Shown: in pieces, positions 1 to 11,094 of the stretch | Layout: each line of letters begins with the position of its first letter | Numbering within the stretch: the first letter of the stretch is position 1 | Assembly (NCBI GenBank): GCA_032358255.1 | Contig: JAULBX010027462.1 | Coordinates: 1-36,810 of the forward strand | Length of the DNA stretch: 36,810 nucleotides | Origin: Heterotrichella gracilis | Lineage: Eukaryota > Sar > Xanthophyceae > Tribonematales > Xanthonemataceae | Reading direction: 5' to 3' | The notes under the pieces: model-generated | Told to the model about the DNA's origin: nothing | The model's input: only the letters and a program-made list of their open reading frames with translations | Database searches by the model: none | Made by a program: the position numbers and the translations under genes

Positions 1-266
1 TCAGTAGTCCATCCGGGCGAAGGCATCGCCGTGCAGGTAGTGTAAGATGTGGGAGGACCCATTCGGGTATGGTGCTCGCGTAGGTTCCAGCAAATCCTGC
101 TTGTCATGAAACTGTAGATGTACTCTAACGCTGTTGGATGTAGGGCGTTCACCAAATTGGCATTAAATGTGTATTCACGGCCAATGCATTAATACGGCAT
201 GCCCTCACTGTCAGTGTAGGCATTGTATCATACGGTATACATGGCTGACATTCATCCCTTGCACAG
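1..266. other. Left-edge non-coding sequence (probable intron of the coiled-coil gene)
   Basis: No convincing coding exon is seen here. The segment ends in a good acceptor (cttgcacag, AG at 265-266) directly before the first recognised exon of the coiled-coil gene, so it is most simply an intron whose donor lies outside the window. This is inferred from the splice site alone. Confidence 0.5.
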
Positions 267-3200
267 GTATCCAACTTCCTACTGGAGGACATGCAGCCAG
301 TAGCTGAGCAACAATTTCAAGAGATTGTTGAAAGCCGCAAACTAGCTGTACAGATGCTTCAAGAAACAATGCAGCGCCGGCAAGGCAGCACTGCATCAAT
401 AGTGGATGCATACGCTTCAGGCATGACAATGGATGCCCAGAAGATTGAGGCATCGCAGTCTAACACATCCGATGAGCTTGCCTTGTTTGATGCACAGAAT
501 GCAGATTTCTTCCTAATTAGCGCAATGGATGAACTTCTGTTTCCAACAGCCGAGATGAACTGCTTAGAAAACAAGTTGACCCAGTCGGCTTTGCTGGAGG
601 GGAAGATCAGAGATTTGCAGGTATGTGTGGAGCTGAATAATATAATTATGTCGGTGCCCCCATGCCAGTGCTGTGGTGACTTGTTAGTGACCCTGAATTG
701 CATCCCCGCAGCACAAGTACAACGTGGAGTCTGAGAGGCTGTGCGAGGCCAAACAGTCCACCCTGTCCAAGGTGGAGGAGATGCAAAGCAAGCTTGCAAT
801 GGTAAACACAGAGCTTGAGAAGCTTGAAGGGAAGCCAACCCTGGCTCCCGTGGTTCCCACATGCCTCAAGGCGGAAGAGCTGCCATCCTTTCTGATCACA
901 GGGCAGGTCAGGCAGTACTGCATTGGTTTAAACGCAATTTTCAGCACCCATGCCAGGCCTGCATAAATGTTTATGCGAATAGATGTCTGTCACATTTGTC
1001 CTTGATATGCAACAGTGCAATAAAGACCAAACGCATTGAGCGCACCATGCCATATGCTGCAGGCTACAGCTAGCAAGGCCGCCTGTGAAGATGCCAATGG
1101 AGTGCAGCAGGATGCTCTAGTAGGTGATTCCACAGACAATCATTATGCCAGCAATGTTGGAAACCACTACCACACAGCTAGCGCAAGCAGGAACTCTTCT
1201 GTTGCACCCATTTTGGCATCACAAGCGGTCAGCAAAGAGTCAAAGGATATGACTGACAGTGAAAGACGGCAGGTAAGCAATGTATTTCCTTGAACAATGT
1301 GCCATGGCTCCATGTCATTGGAGTCCGGGTTTTGGCGCTCTCCAGATTGACTAGGAAACCATTAGCATTGAATACATTTGATCCTAGAAATTAATTTGGA
1401 TTTTAGTATCAATGCATGTATCTTGTTCCACCATATGATTGGTGCACCGGTAGCCACTAACATTGGTCCTGACTTTATAGTTCAGAGAGCTTCAAGACAG
1501 GATGAAACAGGAGGCTGATGCAAAGGTTGCACGCCTGAGAGCGCTGGAGCTGGAGTCACGGTCACTGGCAGCATCCATTGATGATCTGTGTAGACGCTTT
1601 GACAAGGCCCTTCGTTTCATGGTTGACATGAATGCTGACGTTGAGAACCAAGTGGCCATTACTGAGCTTGTGAAGCTGAAACTGAGGACAAGCATTGAGA
1701 CAATTCTAAAGCATGGTGACCATGTGGAGACGCAACTCATTAACAAGATTGATAAGCTGAAGGTAAGTACATCTGATGGGCCATTGCAGGCTGCTACACT
1801 AGATTCTGGGATTGTTTGCAGGGAGGATTAATTTTGGTGTAACACAGCTGATATTATCTTATTAAGGTGACTGCCACATGCAGATTGATTACTTTGTGAT
1901 CACTTGTTTTGCCACAGGTAGCAAAGCAAGCCCAGCAACAAGCTATTGCTGCTTCAAAGAAGGATGCAACCTTGGTTCAGCAGCGTCTTTCAGCGATGCA
2001 GCAGGAAGAGAAGAAACACGAGAAGCAGTTTAGGAAAGATTTGGCTCACCTGAAGAATCTGTTACCTATGCTCCTGGACATGCTGAAAGGCAAAATTCCA
2101 CAAGAGTACGTTGGCGTGAGGGGCAGTGGTGTTGGTGAACATTATGCTGTTTGTGGCCAGTCATCCATCTGTGTGAACAAGTGGTACATCCCGCACATGT
2201 GCATGCTCAATACTTGAAAACACATATGTTGACTTTATTGGTAGGTCAATTGGATGTCCGCACAACCATGTGTTGCAGCTAAAGTCATTGCAAGCTGATC
2301 TGCTGAACACGCTGGCTCATGCGCACTGCACTGTTCCCCCCATGATGACACATGCAACTATTTAAATACCAGTGGCACCATTTTGACTGATTTCACTCTT
2401 TCCCACTGAGAATCCCCTTCTATCTACTCTAGCTATGTAAGCTACTTTCAACCCCTATAATCAATCCATCCTTACTCTGTATGCAGAGCTACAGAGAATG
2501 CCATCTCGCCTGAAGCTACCCAGGTCCAAGCGGCGGCATCTACCAGCTCCCAAGACAGCAAGCCAAGCGCCACGGGGTCACCAGACCAGCAGGCTGCAGC
2601 CAGCAGCCAGGCTCCTGAAGCCATGGAGAAGCCAGCTGCATTGGATGCAAGCACATGGAGCTTCTTCTTGAAGGTAAATGCTGACAGCGTGTGCTGCACA
2701 GTGTGCGCCCACCAAATTCTGACAATTGACAAAAGTGGACAATTACGCAGCTTGTCTTTGAACAGGCGCGGTGAGCACACTTGAAAGCATGTGGTGCACT
2801 TATCGATAGCTTATCGATAACAACTTCATTACCTTATGGCTGAAAGCGTTGAGGCATGGTCCCTTCAAAACATTTTGGCCTTTATATTAATACCAGTATT
2901 CTTCTGCAATAAAAGGAGTTATATATTTCCTCCTGCCAAAGGGGTTATGCATTTAGCGTATGTATCGCTGTGGATACGTAGCAATATCGCACCATAGAGA
3001 AGCCGAGATTTTAACATGCATTCCTAGCTATTTGTCTCGTGGCATCCTTAGTCCATGAGCCCATTGACCGATGTGATCCAACCCTGCAGGCAAGGCAACA
3101 CCAGCTGGCCATTGAACGGCAAATTGCCAAAGAAGCTGAGGAGGGTGGGCGGCTGCGCGCATACATTGACAGGTTGTGTAGCGAGGATGCAAAGCTTGGG

Positions 3201-5356
3201 GAACAGATTGACATGATATCAGCTGAAATCCAGGAGAATGCAGAAAAGCGGTCAATTGCAATGCAGGATGCTGTGGTGCCTCTGCAGCTCAAGCAAGGCC
3301 ATGTCGAGCTGCCCAGTAATGTAAGCATGAATTTTTGCTGGGCCAGTAGAATTCAGTTATTTCAATTTCTATAATGCTAATGCATTTTGATCATATGCAT
3401 TAACGCTATGCGCATTATGATAAACATATGACTTTTTGGAGTTCTTGGCAATTACCAATCTTGCATTTCTGTGGCTGACTGAGTGGCCTGCCAATGTGCG
3501 CAGGCGTTTGCATCGGACCTGCCGGATGCTGTTTTGCTCCCACGAAACATTGTTGACGATCTCAACAAAGGTAAGGGTTGGCCTTCATGCCTCTTTGGTT
3601 TCAGTGCTTCGTTATTTTCAGTGCAGTTTTCTACTCGGTTCACCCTTCTGCCCAATGCCATTACTCACCAGGCTGAGCGCTCAATGCATCCCGCAGTAAT
3701 TCGGGAGAAGGGGGGCAACAAAATCAGCCTGCTGGAAGGACTGCGGGAGCTGAAGCAGAAGATTTACCAGCTGCAGTGGGAGAACAGACAGCTGGTGATG
3801 CAGGTGACATGGTTTTTTTGACAGCGCTGTCACATTTTTGTGTGACCACGGTGTTTGGCATGGCGGGATCTGTTAGCTCTAATGCTGCGCAGACATTATA
3901 ACACATGTTCAGCAGCATATCTGAGTCGTGGTTGCAGCTGCCAGCTGCCCATTCTGAACATAGATGTAACAATATCTTTCATGTACAGGCTGAGGATCAA
4001 GTGACCCAAACTAGGGAGCTGCAACTGCTCAGGGTAACACGTGAGCTGCAGGTACGCATCTGATCAGCCTGTGGCATTGCTGACCGTCGGCGAGTTGATT
4101 CAGGGGGGTTGCTAAGTAACATGGCACATAATATCACCATTAACCAACCTTAATCCAAAGCATTGTGCGCACAGCTGCAAGCCACCGATCAAAATACAGT
4201 AAACAGCATAGAATGGAATTTCCTGCTGGTGTACTTTGGCTTGACATTGTCATGACGTAGTGGCCAATGTCAAGGCATGTGCGTGACCACCCCACTTGCC
4301 CTGTGCAGCAAGTCCTGAAGCACGGCGTCGAGGGGCTGCAGTCCACGCGGGAGCTTGAGCACCTGCAGAACCTCATCAGGCACACAGGCGAGCAGCAGGA
4401 GAGGAACGTGGCCAGCCGCCAGGCCAAGCTGCAGACCATTGCCTCCAAGATCCAACACAGCACGTCGCAGACATCCCAGGTAAGGCAGGCGTCCCAGGCA
4501 AGAGGAATAATATCTTAACCAACACGCTCCACCCATGCTGTCTTGCTATGTATATGAACAAAAGCTCAGGATGACACCTGCACATATTGACAGGCCACCC
4601 AACTACTACTAAATAGAATGTGTAAAAGCGCATAGAAAAGGGCACTGCCCTCCTGTCCACTCCACTTCCTACCATCAGACAAATTCCCCCTCACGGGGTC
4701 ACTGTACTGTTCCTCAACCAGCATGCTCATCCTTGAGATGAGGAGCGTGGGTATTTATTGATGTAAGACATTTATTCTTATTCTTTTTGTTTTCCCCCAG
4801 GTCAGAAAGCAGGTGGAGGAGCTGGCCGCCAAGCTTGAGAAGAGCTGCAGCTTGGGTGATGATGCTGCCATCCGGGCGCAGCAGGCGGCAGAGAAGGATG
4901 CTGAGAGCCAGCGGTAAGGACAACTTGGGGGTTGGCATTGCCCCGCCCTGCACCACGCCGGCACTAACATGGAGACATTAGTCACATGCAAAAACCCCAT
5001 CCAATTTGGGCCACAGCCCTAATGAGACCCTCAGGGCAGACCCCACGGCAGTGTCCCCTGCCCATGTGCACGCATCTACCCACAACGTGATCAATGGCCC
5101 TGCACTCGAACATGCGCATGCACACCCCCACGCACGCGTGCACCCACATATGTGCACACTACCCGCCCAGCAACCAGTGTACCTGTGCATGCTATGTACA
5201 ACAACATGGGCTCATGGGTGCAGGAAAATGGATGCAGTGCTGTTGGAGAGCAAGCTCAAGAACCAGGTGAAAGCCCAACAGCAGGAGCTGGAGGAATTGA
5301 GGGCGCGGCTGCAAACCATGAAGCAGCGCAGCTTTCCTATGTTCCCTGCAAGTTGA
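267..5356 (+). CDS. Coiled-coil protein, 5'-incomplete, possibly cilia/flagella-associated
   Basis: Thirteen exons join in frame: 267-620, 712-906, 1063-1272, 1481-1762, 1918-2105, 2487-2673, 3090-3320, 3504-3570, 3697-3803, 3989-4051, 4309-4479, 4801-4913 and 5224-5356. They encode about 766 residues ending in TGA. Every junction has GT/AG and matching phase. The protein is rich in Glu, Gln, Lys, Leu and Ala with heptad-like spacing, as expected of long coiled coils. An Ala/Ser/Gln-rich linker is encoded at 2487-2650. No enzyme motif, signal peptide or membrane segment was seen. The C-terminus has a coil followed by an Arg-Ser-Phe-Pro motif, which recalls some axonemal coiled-coil proteins (CFAP43-like). 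That resemblance is from memory and weak. The N-terminus is outside the window. The exon chain is well supported; the cellular role is not. Confidence 0.75.
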
Positions 5357-5982
5357 CGGCCTATTCTCTTCAGGTCGCCATGCACACAAACGAAATGTGA
5401 GCCTGCTGTGTTGGCCTTTAGCATGTGAATACTACAGCATGGAACAGGAGGCCTCGCTGCATTCCAGCCTGGCCCGGGCTATTAGGGTTTTTCACATGTC
5501 ACCCTATAGGGTTCAGGACAAGGCACATGGAGAGGAAACGTTTAACCCTCCCACCTTGTCCCGCCGCCCATGTTGGATGCGGCTTTCTTGCTACCGAGAA
5601 GCTGGGGTGAAGGTCTTGGCCCAATGCAATTGGTCAAATTTACAAGGAATTACGTCTTAGGTTTTGCTGACGGTACCGGGTTCCGCGGAGGCCTTGAGAG
5701 TCGTTGTGCACCCTTTCCTGGCTGGTTGGTTTGCCGCAACCGACTTCTTGGGTTGTCAATAGCGTGCCAGACCACTTGAACAGAAATACAAGCTGGTGTC
5801 GTTAACAAAGTGCAGGAAAGCTTTATCTTTTAGGGCTGTTTTGTTACCAACACACGGTCAGTGACACCAGCGGCTTCCGGTACTCGGTTCAGCAAAAGGC
5901 AGACTACGACAGGCCTCGAGGCTTGCACACTCTGGATGTTAGCAAGGAGGGCATCGGCATCTGCTTTAGAAGGGCTCGAAAG

Positions 5983-5987
5983 TGTAA
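5983..5987 (+). terminator. Candidate TGTAA poly(A) signal of the coiled-coil gene
   Basis: TGTAA is the typical chlorophyte polyadenylation signal. This is the first one after the stop codon at 5356, and a second lies at 6030-6034. The implied 3' UTR of about 630 bases is plausible for a green alga. Confidence 0.4.
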
Positions 5988-7257
5988 GTTGAATCTCCCG
6001 GGGTCCCGCATGGATTATAATAGCCGGGCTGTAACACCAGCAAGTCTTGGTCCATCAATTCAAGCCGCGTTCCATTCATGCACGATCAGCTGCGTGTAAC
6101 TCACCTTTTGCGAGGATGGTAAACATAGTTTGCAGCCATCCCACCACGATAGCACGACGCTGTGATACAGTCTGGGCTATGCACTTGAACGCCGTTCAGT
6201 CCCTGCCTGCAGTGGGCCACCGCAGATTTATTAAACTTCACGGCGTGCCACAGGGCAGCATGAGCAGCCTGCCCATGTTTTGGGCCCATGCGGCGTGTCC
6301 ATGCCCACCGGAACACTTGGCTACAGTTTAGCGCACGCTGTAAGATTCAATAGGTTTCCGCACTGGTCCAGGACACAGTGCCGCACCCATGGGCATGCAC
6401 TGGGCAGTGGGCCTTATTCTGCCAGTCGGACTTAGTCAGAATGGTCTTGAGAAACTTGCACAGATGCAATATGTCTTTAGAATCTGAAGGGAGACACTTG
6501 GGCTTCCAGTGGCTGCCTGTCCTGAGTTAGGTTTGACCAGGGGCTTCCCAGGCTAGGCTGGGCCGGTCATGGCTGCCATGGACATGTTGACAACTCTTAA
6601 CATCACTGGTGTGCACCAATTTTGCAAAGTGTCATATCTCATTGCATTGCAGTATCCATGGGACATCTCAGTAAAGGCCCTTTACTGAAATTACAGTACG
6701 GCACTATCAATATATATACATGCTGTTTACTGTTTTTGCTCGACCTTCACGCCTTCGGGAAGTTTTCCAGCTGCCAGTCTAAAAGTTCAGCCAGTGTATC
6801 ATATATGCATCACTGTATAGCTGTGCACAGCGCCGCACCGTCTGGCAGCAGCTATAGGTCCCGCTGAAGAACATCATTGATAAGCTTGTTGGCTGCTGTG
6901 AATTATTTTGGCATGCTTGACTCAAGTGCACCAAGGCAATTGACAGCAGACTACAGTTTTCATCAATTGTGTTCTGTGGCGGAACCTGCCGCCAAAAGGT
7001 GGAGCGCTGTGGTTAGTGCGCCCCAACTTGATGCAATGGGTTACATTCGCCAGGTTATTCCTCATATGTGCAGGTATGAGCAGCCGCTTGAAGTAATCAT
7101 AGCAATCGTAGCTGATCAATGCCATTGATGATCATAGTTGCCTTCCAGTAAGCGCTCTTTACCTCCTCCTCCCATGCGCAGGCTGCCACCGTCAGCCGCC
7201 CACTGCCGCCACCTACAACCGCTCTAAGCTCCTAGCCGGTTCTTCCTCCGCCTCACC
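5988..7257. other. Intergenic region between the coiled-coil and peroxiredoxin-like genes
   Basis: No exon chain could be built. The stretch holds the distal 3' region of the coiled-coil gene and, toward 7257, the 5' flank of the next gene, which becomes C-rich just before its start codon. No clear TATA box, RNA gene or mobile element was recognised. Confidence 0.4.
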
Positions 7258-10200
7258 ATGAACGGCCTCAACAAGCTGGTTGGCAAGCTGCACCTGGGCA
7301 AGCCTGAGAGCGGCCACGCAGCGGTGCATGTGCCCAACCTGACACGCCTGGCTGCCGGGTACACGCTGCCAAAGATCTCGCTGCGCACTACAGAGGTGGG
7401 TGGGTGGGCATGGGGCACGGGTGTGGGGGCGCAGGGTGTGTTGGCCAGGAGGAGTGGAGTTGCATGCACTGTGTGGGTGGTGCACTATGTGGATGGGCAT
7501 GGGGCAACAGTTTTTGGAGGTGTGTACCAAGAGGTGCGTCGCATGGAGTTGTGGGCAATTCATCACAAGACAGATGTGCCAGTCATCTCTCACCCGCCGA
7601 GCGCAATGCACAAATTGCATACATTGAATGGCCCTACTGCAAGCTGTCATTCCTCTGCTGGGATCTTGTCATCCTGCTTGTCAGCCTGTGGGCCCACTGC
7701 CAGGGCCGCCAGCTGTCAGGAGCTGCAGCAGGCAGCTGAGTTGCGGAACAGGGCTGTAGCAGGGGTATACCAACTCACAGTGTAACCTGTGGTAAGGCCC
7801 TTAACACAGGTTGCGCTTGGCAAGGGACATGGCGCATTGTGCTCCATGCATGCTCGGTGCCGGCCCAGGAGTCACGCTGTATCACCTAGCCTCACCGTCA
7901 GTATATTGTAGCGGTAGTGATTGCCGCAGTGGCTCTTCTGCACCATGACACTCCTTGCACCTCCAAAGCCCTTGCACACCAAGGATACCCCTCAAACTAA
8001 CATTGCAAAAACACCCCTCCCCCCGCAGGAAGGCATCGTTGAGCTGGGTGCCCCCACCGGGCGCTGGCAGCTGGTGGTGGTTATCCGCGGCCGCCACGAC
8101 CCGCTGGACCTCGTGTACCTGTCATCGCTGCAGAGGCTCATTCATGAGGCGGAGGGTGAGCTGGCCATTGACGTGGTGGCGGTGTCATGCGACCTCAAGG
8201 ACAAGGCGCTGGCATTTGTGAGTGGCGGCTGGGTGGCGGTGGTTAGATGGTGGGTCGGGTAGTGGGCCAAGTGCAAAACTGCCAGAAGCTGTATGCATGC
8301 TGTGGTGTCTTGTGATCAAAAGCTGCATGTGGTGCATGAGGCGGAGGGTGTGGCTGGGTATCGATGTGTTGGCGGTGTCATGTGACCTCACGGACATGGC
8401 GCTGGCCTTTGTAAGTGATGGATGCGCAATGGTGGTGGTCAGGTGGTGGTAAAGAACAAAGTGTCCAGAAGCTGCATGCATGCTGTGGTGTCATGTGATC
8501 ACAAGGACAAGGCGCTGGCAGTTGGGAGTGGCGTCTGGGATGGTGGTGGTGGTTGGGTGGTGGCCAAGTGCAGAATGATTAGAAGCTGCATGCATGTTGT
8601 GTTGTCATGTGATCAGGGGCTGCATGTGGTGCACGAGGTGGAGGGGAAGCTGGCCATTGATGGGGGGGCGGTATTATATGATCTCAAGGACAAGGTTTGT
8701 GAGTGGTGATAATGCAGGTGGTTGTAGCAGGGCTGGAATGGTGGTTGTGGTGGAGGTCAGCTTGAATGAAGGAATTCGAGTCTGAGCTTACAACCACACC
8801 CATTCAAATATGCAAAAATAATTTTGCTGATCATCTCAAGAGATGAGGGGAGTAATCATTTGGGTATATCTCTCTGGGTGTGATTGTAAGCTCAAGACTT
8901 GGATTCCATGATTCACCACTCACCATGATGGCAGTGCGACACTGACCTCTCCTACCCTCTGCCACCAGCACCACCACAGTTGTGCAGGTTTACTGACTCT
9001 CCCTTTTTGGTGGTTGAACTGTAACCACTCATGCCACATTTTTTGTTTTGTCAGTGTTTGCACTCATGCAGCATTTGTGTTGATCATGGTGGACTGATTC
9101 CCCCCCCTGCCTGTGCCCGGGTTGACGTAACTCCCACCCTGCCTGTGCCCAGATTGACGATGTGCGTGGGCCCATACTGTGCTTCGTTGGCCTCCTACCT
9201 CCTTTCTGTCACCATCACCAAGCTGTGCTGGTTGAATCATTTTCCCCTGCCTGTGCCCAGGTTGACGATGTGCGTGGGGCCATACTGGCGCAAACCACTG
9301 ACACTGCGGCAGGGGCCATCAGCTTCAAGGTGGGGATTGAATAGATTGGAAAATGGGTGTAGGGGGCCTTGACACGTCACCTGCATCATGTCATCTCATG
9401 TGGCAACTCGGTTGCCTGCGCCTGTCATCACACATTGTGGCACCGAGCGGTTGCATGCCATGGCATCGCATGATGTAAGTTGCATTGAATGTGGATGCAG
9501 GTCAAACCAGGTCTCATTTTGTCATGAGCGGACAACACGCCATAAGTGCCTGGCTCCTTATGTGGGCTGTTAGTGTGCACCGCCGCCAGTGTCTACAGCA
9601 CCTCAAACCCTATTCACACCACTTGCGCCATCCCTGCCAGCGGCTGCTCCAGCACTTAAGATGTTCACCAAAATCCTCCCTCAACCCTTGGACCCCTGCT
9701 ATCGCAGCTCCACACCCACATAGCAATCGCCCCCCTCTTTGCAGGCCATCCCCAATTCCTTCGTCATCCTGTCCTCTCACAATCCCTCCTGTGGCGCACA
9801 CAGCTTGCCTATGGCTTGACTGTGCGCCAGGACAAGGCTGGGCCCTGTACCTGCCCACCAAATATCCCTCCTTAACCCATTAACACCTGCTCTTTACAGG
9901 CACACCCACATACGCATACGCCCCCACCCTCCTTACAGACCGTCACCAATCCCCTCCCCTCCCCTTCCCTCTCACATACCCCCCTGGTGCACGTTGCAGG
10001 TTGCCTACGGCTTGACTGTGCGCCAGGCCGAGGCCTGGGACCTGTACCTGTCCACCCCGCTGGGTGCGGATGAGAGCGAGCGGCCCTACGCAGAGCCCGC
10101 TGTGTACCTCATCAACCCCGAGGGTGCGCTGCACATCCTGTGTGTGAGCAACAGCTCCTACGCGCGCCCAGACCTCAAGCAGCTGCTGGAAGGTGAGGGG

Positions 10201-11094
10201 CAGGCACCCATGCTCTGGACAGCGCTGTCCATAAAAGAAAAGAAATCGCTTATTCATGATGCATTTATAATGTCTTTCCCTTAGAATTTATTGGCATTTG
10301 GAGGATTTTCTATCAGGTATTGCATAGCACACGTTGCAGCTGTGGGCGGTACTAAAATCTGTGCATTTTTCACTTTACACATATCGATCAGTGCACTAAG
10401 CGCGCGCCCAGACCGCAAGCAGCTGCTGAATGTGAGGAATGGGTGTATGCATGCATGCCATAATCAGGCGCCAGCAGCAGACAAAATAATTAAATTAATA
10501 AACATGTGAATAAATAAAGGATTGATAAATAAAGTGCTGCCAGTGGCAGACAGCTGTTGCGCTGTTTTATTCACATTTATTTATATTGCAACCAAACACT
10601 GTTTATTTGTAATTTAATTCACGAGTTGATTCACAGTTGCACTAACATGTGTGCTGTTTGTGATATAGTGTGCGAGGCCGCTCTCCAGTATACCATTCAC
10701 ACCAAAAAACCCTAAACCCTAAACTCCCAAGTCTTCCCCTTTCCGGAATGGCCATCCCCTTCGCAAGAGGTTGCATGTACATGTGGTGTGCATCCTCAGA
10801 TTCCATATACCTACTGATGAGGATCAACCAGCCGCTGGAAGAGAATTTGTTGCATACTATGGAGTGCGTGCATACACCCGTATCCTAGGCACATGCTGCG
10901 CCTCTGCATACATGTTTTATAGCTGTTCTGCATAGCACGTCGAGCCGCCCTACCCTGACATGCCCCCCTGGCTGCATGGCCACTAATGAACCTATCACCC
11001 TCCCCTTTGTGCAGGTGTGAAGGTAATACAGGAGAAGAAGCAAGGGGTGCGCGGTACATTCCTGCCTGGCAAGAACGGGGGGCGCACACAGTAG
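7258..11094 (+). CDS. AhpC/TSA (peroxiredoxin-like) thioredoxin-fold protein with both active-site Cys positions replaced by Asp
   Basis: Five exons, 7258-7395, 8029-8217, 9261-9329, 10000-10192 and 11015-11094, encode about 222 residues. Phases match throughout, and the ATG sits in a CACC-ATG context. The order of motifs matches the redoxin family often annotated peroxiredoxin-like. These are a beta strand leading to RG-x-H (66-69), then YLSSLQRL, a VVAVS strand, YGLTV-x-QA-x-AW, an EPAVYLINPEG strand, and ARPDLKQLLEG near the C-terminus. In catalytic relatives RG-x-H is followed by C-P-x-C. Here it reads D70-P71-L72-D73, so the peroxidatic and partner cysteines are missing and peroxidase activity of the usual kind is unlikely. 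No clear transit or signal peptide is seen in the first 46 residues. Several introns contain decayed copies of the adjacent exon ends. No TGTAA was found in the roughly 1.4 kb after the stop. Confidence 0.8.
8319..8710 (+). repeat. Three decayed tandem copies of the end of peroxiredoxin-like exon 2 plus its donor region
   Basis: The exon 2 segment GACCTCAAGGACAAGG at 8191 recurs in degraded form at 8383, 8497 and 8680. Parts of the flanking exon and of intron 2 recur with it, such as the GCATGAGGCGGAGG and TGCATGCTGTGGTGTC stretches. Spacings are about 192, 114 and 183 bases. The copies carry substitutions and indels that destroy the frame, so the first, intact copy is taken as the exon. Confidence 0.75.
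9105..9190 (+). repeat. Decayed upstream copies of the peroxiredoxin-like exon 3 acceptor and exon start
   Basis: CCTGCCTGTGCCC followed by a GTTGACG-like sequence occurs near 9107, 9138 and 9246. Only the last is followed by the full open exon (9261-9329). The copy at 9138 extends through GACGATGTGCGTGGG and then diverges. These are partial tandem duplicates spanning the acceptor. Confidence 0.7.
9700..9860 (+). repeat. Decayed upstream copy of the peroxiredoxin-like exon 4 acceptor and 5' end
   Basis: TTGCCTATGGCTTGACTGTG at 9805 matches the start of exon 4 at 10001, an offset of 196 bases. The preceding C-rich intron sequence also matches, including CCACAT and CAATCGCCCCC-like stretches. 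The copy has lost its AG acceptor and breaks up after about 50 exon bases. Confidence 0.7.
10398..10437 (+). repeat. Decayed downstream copy of the peroxiredoxin-like exon 4 donor end
   Basis: CGCGCGCCCAGACC at 10401 repeats the exon 4 end at 10161, 240 bases upstream. It continues through the AAGCAGCTGCTG segment to a GTGAGG donor-like sequence. It lies in intron 4 and is not flanked by an open exon. Confidence 0.7.

Noticed and set aside
5856..5998. Open stretch reading SDTSGFRYSVQQK and onward after the coiled-coil gene
   Set aside because: It has no start codon, no convincing acceptor in phase and lies after a clean stop. It also precedes the first TGTAA, so it is more likely 3' UTR.
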